Assembly (NCBI RefSeq): GCF_028009165.1
Contig: NC_079244.1
Span: 3,286,001-3,350,000 of the forward strand
Direction: 5' to 3'
Length of the DNA stretch: 64,000 nt
Source of the DNA: Akanthomyces muscarius
Lineage: Eukaryota; Ascomycota; Sordariomycetes; Hypocreales; Cordycipitaceae
Within the stretch, counting starts at the first letter, position 1; the number at the start of each line of letters is the position of its first letter. The translations under genes and the position numbers were made by a program. This document shows positions 45,162 to 55,984 of this stretch, piece after piece. The notes below the pieces were generated by a model. It saw nothing but the letters and a program-made list of their open reading frames with translations. It was not told where the DNA came from and searched no databases.

Positions 45162-47452
45162 TCATCTTCGCCGGCCACCGCCCGCCGCGCCCGCGTCGCC
45201 GCGCTCCGCCAGGCTGACCACCTCCTGGATGCCCGCGGCCTCCTGCTCCTCCTCGAGCGCGGTAATCTCTTCGCGGCAGTCCCACCACTTCTCCTCGCTC
45301 AGCTCAAACGCCTTGGCCTTGATCTCTTTGACGGCCATGGTCTCGGGCTGGATGTTCTTCCACCGGAGGTTGGTCATGAGGACCTCCTGCCACTCGGCCG
45401 ACGTGCGAACAAAGAAGTCGCGGCGCGACTCAAAAGGCTGCAAAATTGAAAAGTCAGTACTTGGGCATGTATGGGCAAGGGGGTTAGCATGGCGGAGAGA
45501 CGTACTCTAGGGTGAGGAAGGCCATCGTCCACAGAGGTAGCCGACGTCTCGGCATCGTCTTCCTCGGTCGTCTCCGACGGGGTAGTAGTCTCGGTTACGG
45601 TATCCTCTTCCTTCTTCTTGCCACGCTTGCTGGGCGTATGGAGCTGTTGCCCAGACTCTTCATCTTCGTCATCTTCATCCTCATCCTCGTCATCCTCGTC
45701 GTCCCACTCGTCGTCCTCGTCATCTTCATCATCGGATTCCTGCAAAGACGTGATTAGCCTAAAACACATCCCACTAAAATCGCCTTGGAGTCCACTTACA
45801 ACCCAGTCCTCAACAGGTCTTGTAAAGACTTCCTTGCATCCGTCCAGCTTGACCAAGTCAATCGCGTACAAGTCGTCAAACGTAAACTCGCGGTCCGCCT
45901 TTTCATACGTGCCCCCGTAGATGTACAGCACGTCGTTTTGCACCGTCAGCTGCGCGTTGAAGCGCATGTGCGGCGGCTCCATCGTCACGGGCATCTCCTT
46001 GACCGGCACCTGCTCCACCTCCACCTCCTCCTCCTTCTTCTCCAGCTCGATGCCGTCGGTGTCCTCGAGCGAGGCGCCCGTTTCCAGCGCCGCCAGCTGC
46101 CGCAGAAGCTCCTCCTCGTTGGCCTGGCCGCGCCCGCGGCGGTTCACGCGTTGCTCCGCCGGGCGCGCCTTTTGATTGTTGCGCGGCTTTCGCAGCGCGA
46201 GCGGCATGAAGCGGTTGCGCTCGACGTTCCACGCAAACAGCTGGTTGAAAAACTCCGAGTCCATGCCCTCCTCGCTCGCCTCGACGTCGTGCACGCCGCC
46301 AAACATGATGCCGCGACCCTTGTGGTACGTCATGGTGGCGCCGGCGCGCGAGGGACTGGGCGTGTTGGCCGGCTTCTTGCGCTTCTCCCAGCGCACTGCC
46401 GGCGGGGTGTTGGGGCCCGCGTCGGCGGCCGGCATCAACATGCGCAGGAAGAAGCAGTCCTCGTGGACCTTGGGGATGAGAACGTTCTTCTGACCCGTGC
46501 CGCTTGCGCCTTGATTGCCCTTGCTGGCCTTTTTCTTCAATGCCACCGTGGCCTTGACGCGCGAGTAGCCGCCAAAGAGGACAGCACCCTGGTCGGATGG
46601 CAACAGAGTAAACGATGATCTGGCATCTGGCTTCAGCTGTGCGAGCGGCAGCGCAGGGCTGTGCCAGACATAGTTGATGGTGTCAAAGACCCAAAGATCC
46701 GCGAGATACTTTGTCTGATTCGAAGTATCCTGGAACCCACCAAAGAGGATAATGTAGTGCTTCCAGTACGTCATGCGATGGCCGCTGCGCGCGGGCGGGC
46801 TCTTGTCCTTGCCCTTGACCTCAATCTTGGTCCACTCGCGCGTGGCGGGCTCCAGGCGCCAAAAGTCGGCATAGTGGTGAAAGGTGCCCTGCTTGGGCGA
46901 GGAGAACTCGCCGCCGAAGAGGTAGACGTGGTTGGGGTTCGAGGCCCGCGTCCAGGCGTGGCCGGAGCGCGGCAGCGGCGCGTTGGGCGAGGTGACGCAG
47001 CGCCACTCGTCGCGCGCAATGTTGTAGATGTGCAAGTCGTTGAAGAAGTGCGCCAGCGAGCCGTTAAAGTACTCGCCGCCAAAGAGCAGCAGGTTGTTGG
47101 TGTCGGTCGGCGAGGCGAGAATGGTCGAGGCGGCGCGGGGTCGCGGGGCCGCCTCGCACACCGTCTCAGTGACCTTGAGGAACTGCTCCTGCGCTCGGCG
47201 GTACTCCTCGAGCACCTCGTCAAGGTCGACGTCTTCGGCGTCGCTGCCTTCAACCTTGGCCTGCTTGGTCTTGGCCTTTTTCTCACCCTTGCTGGCCTGT
47301 TTGGCCTGCTTTTCGGCCTATTGGATGCCCCGCATTAGACGTCACTCAGACATTTTTATAGAAGAGTCTTCATCTTCCCAAAGCTATGATGTGCGCACCT
47401 TTTTGGCCTGTTTGGACTCGTTGCCCTTCTTCTTTTTATCTTTGGCGCCCAT
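45162..47452 (-). CDS. KEL3: Kelch-repeat protein KEL3 / KLHDC4 family
   Basis: A beta-propeller protein of unknown molecular role. Exons 47452-47399, 47317-45800, 45739-45506 and 45437-45162 give 693 residues. The N-terminal 50 residues are Lys-rich (MGAKDKKKKG...). Kelch repeats run from about 75 to 500, with LLLFGGEYFNG, VYLFGGEFSS, IILFGGFQD, AVLFGGYSR, GIMFGGVHD and LYIYGGTYE as the blade signatures. Two long inserts lie between blades (near 265-330 and 385-450). Exon 3 opens with an acidic tract (about 25 Asp/Glu) and a Ser/Thr-rich stretch. The C-terminal exon (RRDFFVRTSAEWQEVL) is the conserved DUF4110 domain of this family. The three introns are 61-81 nt. The propeller and C-terminal domain make the assignment firm. 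Confidence 0.93.
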
Positions 47453-47907
47453 TTTCGCGGTATTGCTATGCTGGATGGGTCCAAATCATGAGGGTGCACT
47501 TGTGGGAAAGGTGAAGATTTCACCGATTCATCTAATGAAAATGAGAGGGCTTGTGGGGACGTTGGGCTAACTGCACCACAAGTCAACGGTCAGCGTACAG
47601 AGGCGAGTTATTATACATCCATCAGAGTATAATTTTTTCGAAGAAATGCATGGCCATGTCGCAGTAATTATGCTGTTTTCCATGACGAGCTTCACTGCGC
47701 CTTGCGTTCTACTAGAGTTGGAGGTCGCGTGAGCTCAACAGCCTTGACAGGTAATGGCGGCGCATCTGTCACAGCTGCCAGATCGCCGCAGGAAAATATG
47801 GATATAAAATGAAGAAAAAAGCAACAGCGTGATATTAAATAATATTATTAAGATGATCTTTGACGCTATCAAGTTAGGGTATCGAGTGCGCATCTCCCGT
47901 GCGATGC
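47453..47907. other. Intergenic between two minus-strand genes
   Basis: 455 bases holding the TGS1 3' end and the KEL3 promoter. AT-rich at 47800-47860. No other gene seen. Confidence 0.5.
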
Positions 47908-48823
47908 TCAGGCCTTCGCCATCCCTCGTCCAGGCACATATGCAACCAACGCTTTACTTGCGCCCTCCATACACATTTGAACAATGTCAATCTTTTTGTT
48001 ATCTGGAGCAAGTTTTGCCAGTTGCCTCAGATCACTTGTGCGCGGCAGAAACAGGACGTGGTCGAGGGGCTTGTAAGCCTCGTGCAAGTCCGCGATGCTA
48101 TATGGTTGCATGTTGTTCAGGTTAAACACCTCGTCTGTCGAGTAACCAGGCCCACCCCAAGGAGGACTGGCAAACAGAATTGTCGCGTCAAGATCGACCT
48201 GAAGATCAGGATGCAGCGCCACAGGGTTGCTGAAGAGCGTCTTGAGAAACGCAAAGCTATCGCCGTGCACCCAGGTTATGTAGCCATCGTCTATGCCGTA
48301 AACGCTCGCGTTATTCTGCGCGCATGCAAGAGTGGCTGTGTCGCGCTCAATGGATATTATTCGGTCCCATCTCTCTGTCAGCGCAAACGCAATGGTGTTG
48401 CCGCCAGCGCCGCAGAAGAGGTCTATCAGGATTTTTATTTTCTTGGGTGACGATTTCATATCCTCGGCAATTTTACTTTTTGAAATGTCAGAAAGTGAGT
48501 TATCAAAAAAGCAAAATAAATAGAAAAAGCGGAAATTGTCACTTACTTTGCAATTGGTTCTGGCGTTACGCCAAACCAAGCGTCATCAGTCATGCAAATG
48601 CCATCGTCGTAGTAGGAAAAGATGGAGTAGCGTTGAGAGAAATATCTAGGAAAAATGTTAGTTAAAAAGCCATACAATTGGTCACACCATCATACTTTTG
48701 AATATCCCACGGCACCTCGTGCTTGCCTTCGTAGTGATGGCAGGCATCCGTAAGATCGATCCAGCCGGCAGGCTCAAAATCATAAACCGGCTGCTGGCCG
48801 TCGGGCTCGCCAGAGCTACCCAT
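47908..48823 (-). CDS. TGS1: Trimethylguanosine synthase (snRNA/snoRNA cap hypermethylase)
   Basis: Converts the m7G cap of snRNAs and snoRNAs to 2,2,7-trimethylguanosine in the nucleus. Exons 48823-48696, 48645-48547 and 48475-47908 (50 and 71-nt introns) give 264 residues. The N-terminus carries WDIQKYFSQRYSIFSYYDDG and DDAWFGVTPEPIANKIAEDM, the cap-binding N-arm. The SAM site is LIDLFCGAGGNTIAFAL. Motif IV is FASPPWGGPGY, whose Trp stacks on the m7G base. The intron 2 acceptor (AAAAAG ending at 48476) is a weak match but is the only one that restores TPEPIANKIA. The protein is close in size to yeast Tgs1, without the long N-terminal extension of animal enzymes. Confidence 0.94.
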
Positions 48824-49172
48824 AACGGAATAAACAAGGCCTATAAGGTAATCTCTTATGAATGAATCCCGAAAATGAGTTTCTAGCCGTGAATTTGATT
48901 CCTTTTGCTGCTCTTATCTTCCTTGTCGCAATCTGAATGAAGGTCTTGACAGGTCTAAAAGTTGCTGCTCGCTGACGCCACAAGCTCCACTGTCGTCGAC
49001 GTGTGCCTGGGGCAAGCTACGGGCCAGCTTGCTTCACCTGCAACCAGCAAGCTTCAACCCGCAACTACGATTGACGCTCGAGCATTTCCACCATCGCATA
49101 GCAATCCCGGTCTAAGAAACATCATCGGCACAGAAATAGGATCGATCGCCGCAAGGGGCCGTGCAAGCCACC
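48824..49172. promoter_or_regulatory. Shared divergent promoter region of TGS1 and GRASP genes
   Basis: 349 bases between opposite start codons, with no other gene. Both promoters must lie here; no TATA box is evident. Confidence 0.6.
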
Positions 49173-50328
49173 ATGTTCAACGCGCTCAACCGATTCATGT
49201 CCCGCCTGGATGGTGGTGACACCCCGCAAGGCCACCAAGAGCAAGGGTCGTTTGGCTTCCAGGTGCTGCGAAACACAAATTTGCAGTTGGCGGTCGAGCC
49301 GTGGTTTGACTTTCTAGTTGGAATCAATGGACGCCCGATTGTGAGCTTCTAGATGCGCTGCGCTTAGTATGGCAGGGCAAGGGATGCTAACGCTTCGAGC
49401 AGGACAACCCAGACCCGAGCTTATTTGCTCAAGAAGTACGAAATTGTGCCGGCGGCAGTGTATCGTTAGGTATCTGGAGTGCCAAGGCAAGCACCAAACC
49501 ATGGACCCGTCTCTGCATCAAGCGTGACAGCTAACAGCTTGCCAGGGACAACGAACGCGAGAGATGCACATCCCCGTCCCAGCTGACACAGGCTCGCTCG
49601 GCCTCTCCCTCCAGTATACGCCATTGGCCCTCGCCGCTAATATCTGGCACGTCCTCGACGTCCCCGCCAACTCGCCCGCCGACCTCGCGGGCCTCCTCCC
49701 CTACAGCGACTACATCCTGGGCAGCCCCGAGGGCGCGCTGCACGGCGAATCGGCGCTCGGCGAGCTCGTCGAGGACTTCATTGGCCGCCCGCTGCGCCTC
49801 CACGTCTACAACAACGAATATGATGTCACGCGTGAGGTGACGATACAGCCCAGCCGCGAATGGGGCGGCAGCGGCGCCATCGGCTGCACGCTCGGCTACG
49901 GCGCGCTGCACCGCCTGCCCGCGGCACTGAGCGAGCCCGTCGATGCCCCCGGCGAGACCATGTTTGACGGCGGCAACGAGAAGGCGGCCATGGCGGCCGC
50001 GGCGGGTGGCGGCGCGTTTGTGCCCGCAGACGCTGCTGCGCAGGGGAGCAGCGGTGGCGATTCGTCCTTTTTGGTGCCGGCGCAGCTGGTGGACCGCACA
50101 GCGTCGCCGGCGGGCGGCCCCCCCAGAGGAGGCAAGAAGAAGGAGAAGCCAGCGCATGGAAACAATAATCTGATGGACGATTACTTCAAGGAAGAGGAGG
50201 AAAAGAGCCGCAAGCTAGACAACGCGCCCGCTTCGAAATCAGCTGGTGTCCCGCCACCTCCCAAGGCCGGAGACGGGCCACCCAGAGACGCAGTGCAAAC
50301 ACCACCGGCCGCTGAGGGCAGCGCATGA
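49173..50328 (+). CDS. GRH1: Golgi reassembly-stacking protein GRASP (Grh1)
   Basis: Peripheral membrane protein of the early Golgi and ER exit sites, involved in tethering and unconventional secretion. Exons 49173-49340, 49403-49486 and 49546-50328 give 344 residues. Two PDZ-like GRASP repeats span about 20-200: GSFGFQVLRN then SVSLGIWSAKGQRTREMHIP, and LGLSLQYTPL then PLRLHVYNNEYDVTREV. The C-terminal 140 residues are Ala/Gly/Pro-rich and probably disordered. There is no Gly2 for myristoylation; MFNALNRFMSRL instead forms an amphipathic helix, as in yeast Grh1, which is acetylated. The second intron has a GC donor (GCAAGC, 49487) with a normal branch (GCTAAC) and acceptor. GT alternatives nearby would delete part of the GIWSAKG signature. 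The gene is head-to-head with TGS1. Confidence 0.93.
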
Positions 50329-50540
50329 ATGAAGACATGAGTTTGATGCATAGTCGAGATTCCTATAATTTATATTTTTCCCCATCTTATCGGGGTTATT
50401 CGTCTGGCCTTTTATTATGTTGACGGCTGTATAATATCATCACAGCCTATGATACATTCATGTGGCAGCACGGCCGACCTTTTGCAGCTCTTCGTTTTTG
50501 ATTTTATTATCCCCTCAAGCCAAAGTTTCCATTTTCCGGC

Positions 50541-51216
50541 TTAGTTGATGAAGTTGATGCAGAAAAAGTGCAGAATCAAGCTGCAAACGACGAAATCGGC
50601 AAAGGCTCTGTTCATTCGTGATTAGCATCATCCGAAACGCACGGCGATATACAGGGGCGGGTGTGCAGTCGTACCTTTCTGGGGAAACGGAAGGGAACTC
50701 GGTCTTGTCGGCCGTGGCCGTTTGGATACGGAGAGAAACTGATGCCGTTAGCTGGTGGTCTGGGGATGTTGGACAGGGATCGCATTTGGTTGGGCGACAT
50801 ACTGGCGAGGACGAATTGGCCAACAGTGGCGGAGAAACCGGACAGGAAAGCGTTAAAGGGCTGTTCAGATGAGTTAGCAGGTTGCCTCAGACGAGGTTGC
50901 GCAGTCTATTGGTGGACTCAAGGCTACATACATAGTTGCCAGCAAGGACGCAGTAGGCAAACTGCAGGGCGCCGACGACAACGAGGAAGGCGAGGAAGAC
51001 GTCAATCAGCTTGGTGCGCTGCGCCGTCTCCTTCATATAGTGGGTGTAGATGTTCTGGAAGACGACGTCCCAGCTGGCGGCCGCGCCGCCCTTGGCCGTC
51101 GTCAAGGTGGCCGAGGAGCGCTTCGGGGTGGCAGAGGCTGTGGTCGGGGTGACGGGTCGCTTCTCGCTTGCTGTCGAGGCCGCAGCAGCGGCGGCGGCGT
51201 TTTTCTTGGGAGCCAT
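50541..51216 (-). CDS. OST2: Oligosaccharyltransferase subunit Ost2 (DAD1)
   Basis: Small integral subunit of the ER oligosaccharyltransferase that N-glycosylates proteins. Exons 51216-50932, 50860-50803, 50738-50675 and 50607-50541 give 157 residues. After an Ala/Thr/Lys-rich N-terminus (about 45 residues, longer than in yeast) comes WDVVFQNIYTHYMKETAQRT, then TM segment 1 (LIDVFLAFLVVVGALQFAYC). GNYPFNAFLSGFSATVGQFVL leads into TM 2. Intron 2 removes a 64-base stretch that would read through in frame; splicing it gives LRIQTATADKTEFPSVSPER, followed by AFADFVVCSLILHFFCINFIN. This order, including SPERAFADF, is the DAD1 signature. Four short exons make the gene easy to mis-annotate. Confidence 0.95.
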
Positions 51217-51649
51217 CTTCTTCGTCGGCAAGTGAATAGAAAAGACGAAACCGAAAGAATGAGTCGGGCGCGACACCTACTCCAGGAAAGGGCGATTGGG
51301 TAGAAAAAGGATGGGATTGGCGAGGACGGCGGGCAGTCAAAACGTTTGCTGAATTGGCGAGATGGCGAGGGTGAAGCAGCATCAGAGAGGCCAGGTACCA
51401 GGACACGACAGCTCCAAGGAGCGACGCCGGTGATTGGCTGGAGCCGCACCCTTGGGGATCTGGGGGGCGCGGACTGACCCACTGCCGGCCAAATGTCGTC
51501 AGTCTAGCAGCTCGGTAGCTCGGCCTCGCGACCACCTGAGCTTTTGGAGATACATACTTGGCTGTCTATTGCATTGTCCAGTCGCAGGATCTCCTTCCAA
51601 TAGCCCATACACGGAAGTATCCCCGATCGACCAACTTTCATCGCCCATC
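51217..51649. promoter_or_regulatory. Shared divergent promoter region of OST2 and TMEM14 genes
   Basis: 433 bases between opposite start codons. Rich in GA/TC; no TATA box or other gene seen. Confidence 0.6.
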
Positions 51650-52136
51650 ATGGTATGTATACCACGGCGCGCACATACCCTCGGTCTTCACGCGTAGCTG
51701 ACAATCCCCCGCCACAACCAGTCTTCTCAGCTCGAGTACACCTCCTTTCTCCTCGCCGCCTTGACGGCCGGCGGCGGCATCATGGGATATGCCAAGACGC
51801 GCTCTGCCCCTTCCATCATTGCCGGCTGCTCCGTCGGTCTTCTCTGTATGTGGTCTTGGTGTCTCAACGCTGCTGCTGCTATATAGCAAAGCAACGCAGT
51901 CGGCCTGCTTTTCCTTGTGTGCTAATTCGTCCTCCGAAACAGATGGCCTCGGTGGCTACCGCATCCAGAACCGCCAGCCCTACGGCATTGAGCTGAGTCT
52001 CCTTGCCTCTGTCGTGTTGGGCGGTGCCTCCATCCCCCGCGCCCTTCGCCTCAAGAAGCCCGTCCCGATTCTTCTCAGTGTCCTGTCCACATTTGGTGCC
52101 ATTACCTTTGGCAGCGCCTACAAGAACTCTCTCTAG
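51650..52136 (+). CDS. TMEM14 family small membrane protein
   Basis: A four-helix membrane protein; animal TMEM14C acts in the mitochondrial inner membrane in haem synthesis, and fungal members are little studied. Coding exons 51650-51652, 51722-51845 and 51943-52136 give 106 residues. The first coding exon holds only the ATG: a GTATGT donor follows immediately. After intron 1 (69 nt) the protein reads SSQLEYTSFLLAALTAGGG, GYAKTRSAPSIIAG and YGLGGYRIQNRQPYGIEL. It ends RALRLKKPVPILLSVLSTFG then ITFGSAYKNSL. The G-G-x-x-GY-K--S-PSLIAG pattern and length are typical of the family. Without the ATG exon, exon 2 has no in-frame Met before the conserved region, which supports the model. Confidence 0.9.
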
Positions 52137-52395
52137 GCTGCTAGTTTGAGAGCAATCAAATTTCTTGCCCATTGAAACGTGCTTGTTCGGATAGTCTTTG
52201 GGCAATATGTATAATCAAATTGACGATAAATGTCTCCTCTCAAAACGCTTCGACGCCCAAGTGGCCCAGAAAACGCCACCCATTTATTGTACATGGTTTT
52301 ATTTCTCCTCGAATGTAAATTCGGGTTCCCGCAATCGCTTTCGTCATTTCCGTGTAGTGTACATGTTCTGCGGCTACGGCAGCTCTTTCTGCCAA

Positions 52396-52691
52396 TCATA
52401 GACCGAGCTCCTCCTGGGCCTTCTTGACCTTGTCACGCTTCGCTCGTGCCGCGGCTCGGTTGTCGGCTTGCATTTTGGTTCGCTCGGCTCGCAGGCACTG
52501 GTTCACCTTTTCCTTGACGTCGTTGCACCCGCCGGCAGCCTTGTGCATGAAGCCTTTTGCGTGGCACTCCTCGAGCTGGGCGATGATTTCTTCGCACGCT
52601 GCAGCCCTGCTCGTTAGTCATCCGCGCCTCAAAGTATCCAACGGTTGGTCGCCTTACCCAGAGCGTTCTTTGTATGCAGGTGAGGATGCAT
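52396..52691 (-). CDS. CMC2: Cytochrome c oxidase biogenesis protein Cmc2
   Basis: Twin CX9C protein of the mitochondrial intermembrane space, needed for complex IV assembly. Exons 52691-52658 and 52598-52396 (59-nt intron) give 78 residues. It begins [20 protein letters not shown]. The two CX9C motifs are [11 protein letters not shown] and [11 protein letters not shown], joined by [13 protein letters not shown] basic helix follows ([18 protein letters not shown]). The acceptor is the CTGCAG ending at 52599; a GAGCAG ten bases earlier would break frame. No presequence is present, as expected for Mia40-dependent import. Confidence 0.94.
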
Positions 52692-52967
52692 ATTCGTGAT
52701 ATTTCTGGTCTGGCAATGGAAAGTCAGGTTTCGCCTCGGATTTTAGTCCCGAGTTTCGAGGTCCCAGGTTGCGCGGGTCACCACCACTGGACCACGCCAC
52801 CGTGGGACAGCCCGGCAAAAAGCTTTGGCCAGCTCCGGGATTTATTAGCAGCCACTCACCACTCATCGCGCTAAAGTGCACATTCGCAGCTCCCAACTCT
52901 GTCCGTATATCACGTCGCCCAGCAGGTTTTGGACGCGCAAATACGTCGATCTTGACACTAGTTCATC

Positions 52968-53596
52968 ATGTCTGCCCAGACTCAGGTATCCGGAAAGAAG
53001 CAGCAAGGTACGTGGTCCGCGCGGGGCTCAAAGCTGCGTTTGCAAAATGAGAAGCTGAGGTTAAACCTGGACATAGATCTGCAAACACAATACTCCAACT
53101 TCAAGAATGTGTTACAACAAATAGCGCAGAAAATCGGAGATATTGAGCAAGAAGCTGAGGAGCACAAGTATGTGCAGTATCTTTCCTTTCGAATAGTGCC
53201 CCCGAGAGCTGGTGCGAGGCATCTCACTCAGATTGTTGACCCCGCCATCACTTGGCCCACAGAGCTGCACGACAATGAACATACGGTACTAACAGCGTCT
53301 CACCCGTATAGACTCGTCCTGGAGACTCTCGAGCCGCTACCTGAAGATCGCAAGTGCTTTCGTCTCATCAATGGCGTCCTTGTTGAAAGAACAGTCAAGG
53401 ATATCGTCCCCGCGCTGCAGACGAATCAGGATGGCCTGAAGAAGGTGCTGGATGATCTGGTAAAGAATTACAAGACGAAACAGGATGAACTCGATTCGTG
53501 GAAGGTGAGCCAAACTTTTTGAGCAGATGGTCATCAAACATGCCGACGCTAACTCTATTGTAGAAGAAGAACAATGTCCAGGTTGTGCAGCAATAG
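52968..53596 (+). CDS. GIM4: Prefoldin subunit 2
   Basis: Beta-type subunit of the hexameric prefoldin chaperone that hands actin and tubulin to CCT. Exons 52968-53007, 53077-53167, 53312-53504 and 53564-53596 give 118 residues. Two coiled-coil arms (DLQTQYSNFKNVLQQIAQKI and ALQTNQDGLKKVLDDLVKNY) flank the beta hairpin with LEPLPEDRKCFRLINGVLVE. The last exon has only 10 codons (KKNNVQVVQQ). Introns are 69, 144 and 59 nt. The start lies 276 bases from the oppositely directed CMC2 start, suggesting shared promoter sequence. Confidence 0.95.
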
Positions 53597-54532
53597 GACA
53601 GCCAATCGGAAATGAAGAAAAACAGATTTACATACAAGTTTCCTCGAAATCCTGACGTGAACTGTGTCTATGCTTGTTTTCATGCGTCCTTCCCGGAATT
53701 TCCATATGCAATGTGCCTGGTACTCGTCGTATTTGACCGTCGATATTGCATATGATTACAGAGTTCCAAAGCGCCAATTCGACTTCTGCAGCCGTAACTA
53801 GCGAGAGATAGGAGTGTCTGTCTCCCTCGCTGCAAAGACAAGCACTGTTTCATTTTTCAGCCTTGGATCACGCTTCTGAGGGCCCAGCCGCGAAGTGACC
53901 GAAAGGCATGGCTTGTACTACCAGACACTATGTATCATAGAGCACGTAAGAGAGTACTTGACAATGGAGGTATTACTGAAGAACTACAAGTAGATGACAC
54001 GGTCATCCGAAATATTGGCGTCTACGCCATGCTGCAGGTGCAGGATGGCTTCCAAAGCTAAAGCAGCCACATACGCACCCGTCAACGTGTGCGAGACGCA
54101 ACGCGGCCCAATGCCCAGCCTGACGGGTCTGGAATGGCTTCATCGTGCGTTGTACAAATCAAGATGATGACAAAGAGCCGAGAAGGGCCCAATGATATAC
54201 CGAATAAAGACAAAAACAGTAGCAGCCGCACCGGCGATGAAAGTTTCTGAGTGGCTTGCATGTTGCATCCAACTTCGTGGATTACTGCTGAACATCATGC
54301 TGCCCGATGTACTGCAGAGATGCAGCGAGGGCCAAGTTGGCGTCGCGGAAGCGGGCGAATGGGCCGTGAACATGTACGCTAATGCACAATGATGCTCGAG
54401 GCGTATAAAAGAAGCAAAAGAATTAAAGAGCTGACGTGAACACTTTGTGGGAAGTCCCTGAGAGTAGTACACCGCTCTTCGCTGTCGTGGTAGCTTGACA
54501 GCCTCGCTTGGCAGTCGGCTATCACAGTGTGG

Positions 54533-54548
54533 GTAGGTACGTACCTAC
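54533..54548. repeat. Perfect 16-bp palindrome GTAGGTAC/GTACCTAC
   Basis: The sequence equals its reverse complement and belongs to the same GGTAC-type motif set as the cluster at 22.7-24.7 kb. A related CTACCTACCTA lies near 54793. Confidence 0.85.
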
Positions 54549-54765
54549 ACAGGGTCAAGAAGACCATTGTGGAAATGCATGATTTTAACGGTGCATTGCG
54601 TCTGGTGTGGAATGTGTGTCTGTGTGGCAGGGAATGTGATTATCAGGCGCGCTGTGCAGGAGGGCCAAGATGAATAAGGCTGTTGTGTACCTGGCCTGAT
54701 ATTAAGAGGTGCAGAAGCATGCGCTGGTGTTGAGTGAAGGCCCAGCACGCCACCAGCGAGGGGTG

Positions 54766-54789
54766 CTGGGACTGGGACTGGGACTGGGA
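54766..54789 (+). repeat. (CTGGGA)4 hexanucleotide repeat
   Basis: Four exact tandem copies followed by CTG; upstream of HAP3 in non-coding sequence. Confidence 0.9.
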
Positions 54790-55984
54790 CTGCTACCTAC
54801 CTATCGCGACTGCGTTGGAGGAAAGGAACCCAAATAACCACTAGAATAGGCACTAATGTCACCAAACGTTCAGCGTGGTAGCGGAGTCTACAGGGGGCTT
54901 AGCGGCTGTGGGTGCTGCAGCTTGGGCTCCGACTGGTGCCTCGTCTGGTACAGTTGCTGCTAAATAAATTGCTGGATACAGCCTCGGGCTTGTTTAGACT
55001 GGCCCAAGCCTCTCTGGGTGTCTTCCCGCTTGCATTTTGGCGTCCTGTCATGCCAACGGGCTACACCCACTGTATTTACCTAACGTGCAAGCCACTCGGA
55101 ACGCAATCAGTCCCCCCCAAAAAGAACCCCACGTCGGCTCCAACACTCACTCCACCTTTGCATGCACACTGCAATCGACGCAGCTTGTGCCACCGCGACC
55201 TCTTCTCCCCTCTGACCTCGCGCATCAATTGAACGCTCCTGACCTCCAGTCGCACGCCCTCCCAGCCTTTACCGCCTATCCCGACGCCCTCCCGGTCGAA
55301 GCTGCCGTACACTGCAGCCCTGCGCATATTCAGCCGACCCAAAGATCGCGCCGTCGCAGCCCGTAACAGCACCAGCAGCTTGAGCCAACCGCCGTTCGCA
55401 TCCCGCGCGCCTGCTCTCCATCGCCTTGCCGGCATCGCAGATCAACAGCCTCGAGGTACGAGTTTTGTCTTTTCATGAAGCCTCAGGGTGCTCCCCCCCC
55501 GGCTTGGCCCGATGTCATCACCGCTGTGCGAAGGTGTTGATGCGGGCGCGCCAGCACATGCTCGCTCCCAACACCCCGCCACCCCTCCCCTCTGCAGCTT
55601 GGAAACCCAACCGAGTTCTTCCATACAGCAGAGCACCAGTTACCGGATACTCTCGCGCCCATGGTCTTCTCTGGCGCAACCGATCCTAAGCTGTGCGCAG
55701 AGGACCCGGGAGCCGCGCCCGCCCCTGCTGCCAGACGGGCTAATGCAAATCAGCGCACTCTGTTTGTACTGACCGCATTGTCACAGTGACGCAGCCTCTC
55801 GAGCCAACCCGATCTCGACCCGCACCCCCTCCTTTCACTTGACTGAACGTGGAAGCTACAGCCCAGGACTGTCACAGAAGGAGCTCTCACAGCCGGAAAG
55901 AGTGGTTTCAGCCCAATCGTTGCGCCAACACTAAAATTCTCTGATCCAGAGTTGCCGGTGCCAAGCCGCCCAAAACAGCCAAAT

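Larger units (their letters stand above)
53597..55984. other. Intergenic and long leader of HAP3
   Basis: No supported gene. It includes a perfect palindrome (54533-54548), a (CTGGGA)4 repeat and, from about 55.0 kb, a C-rich stretch that probably forms the HAP3 promoter and a long 5' UTR containing several short upstream ATG frames. Confidence 0.5.

Noticed and set aside
45785..46618. 277-codon plus-strand frame opposite KEL3
   Set aside because: Shadow frame; Arg/His/Leu-rich, while the minus strand encodes a clear Kelch propeller.
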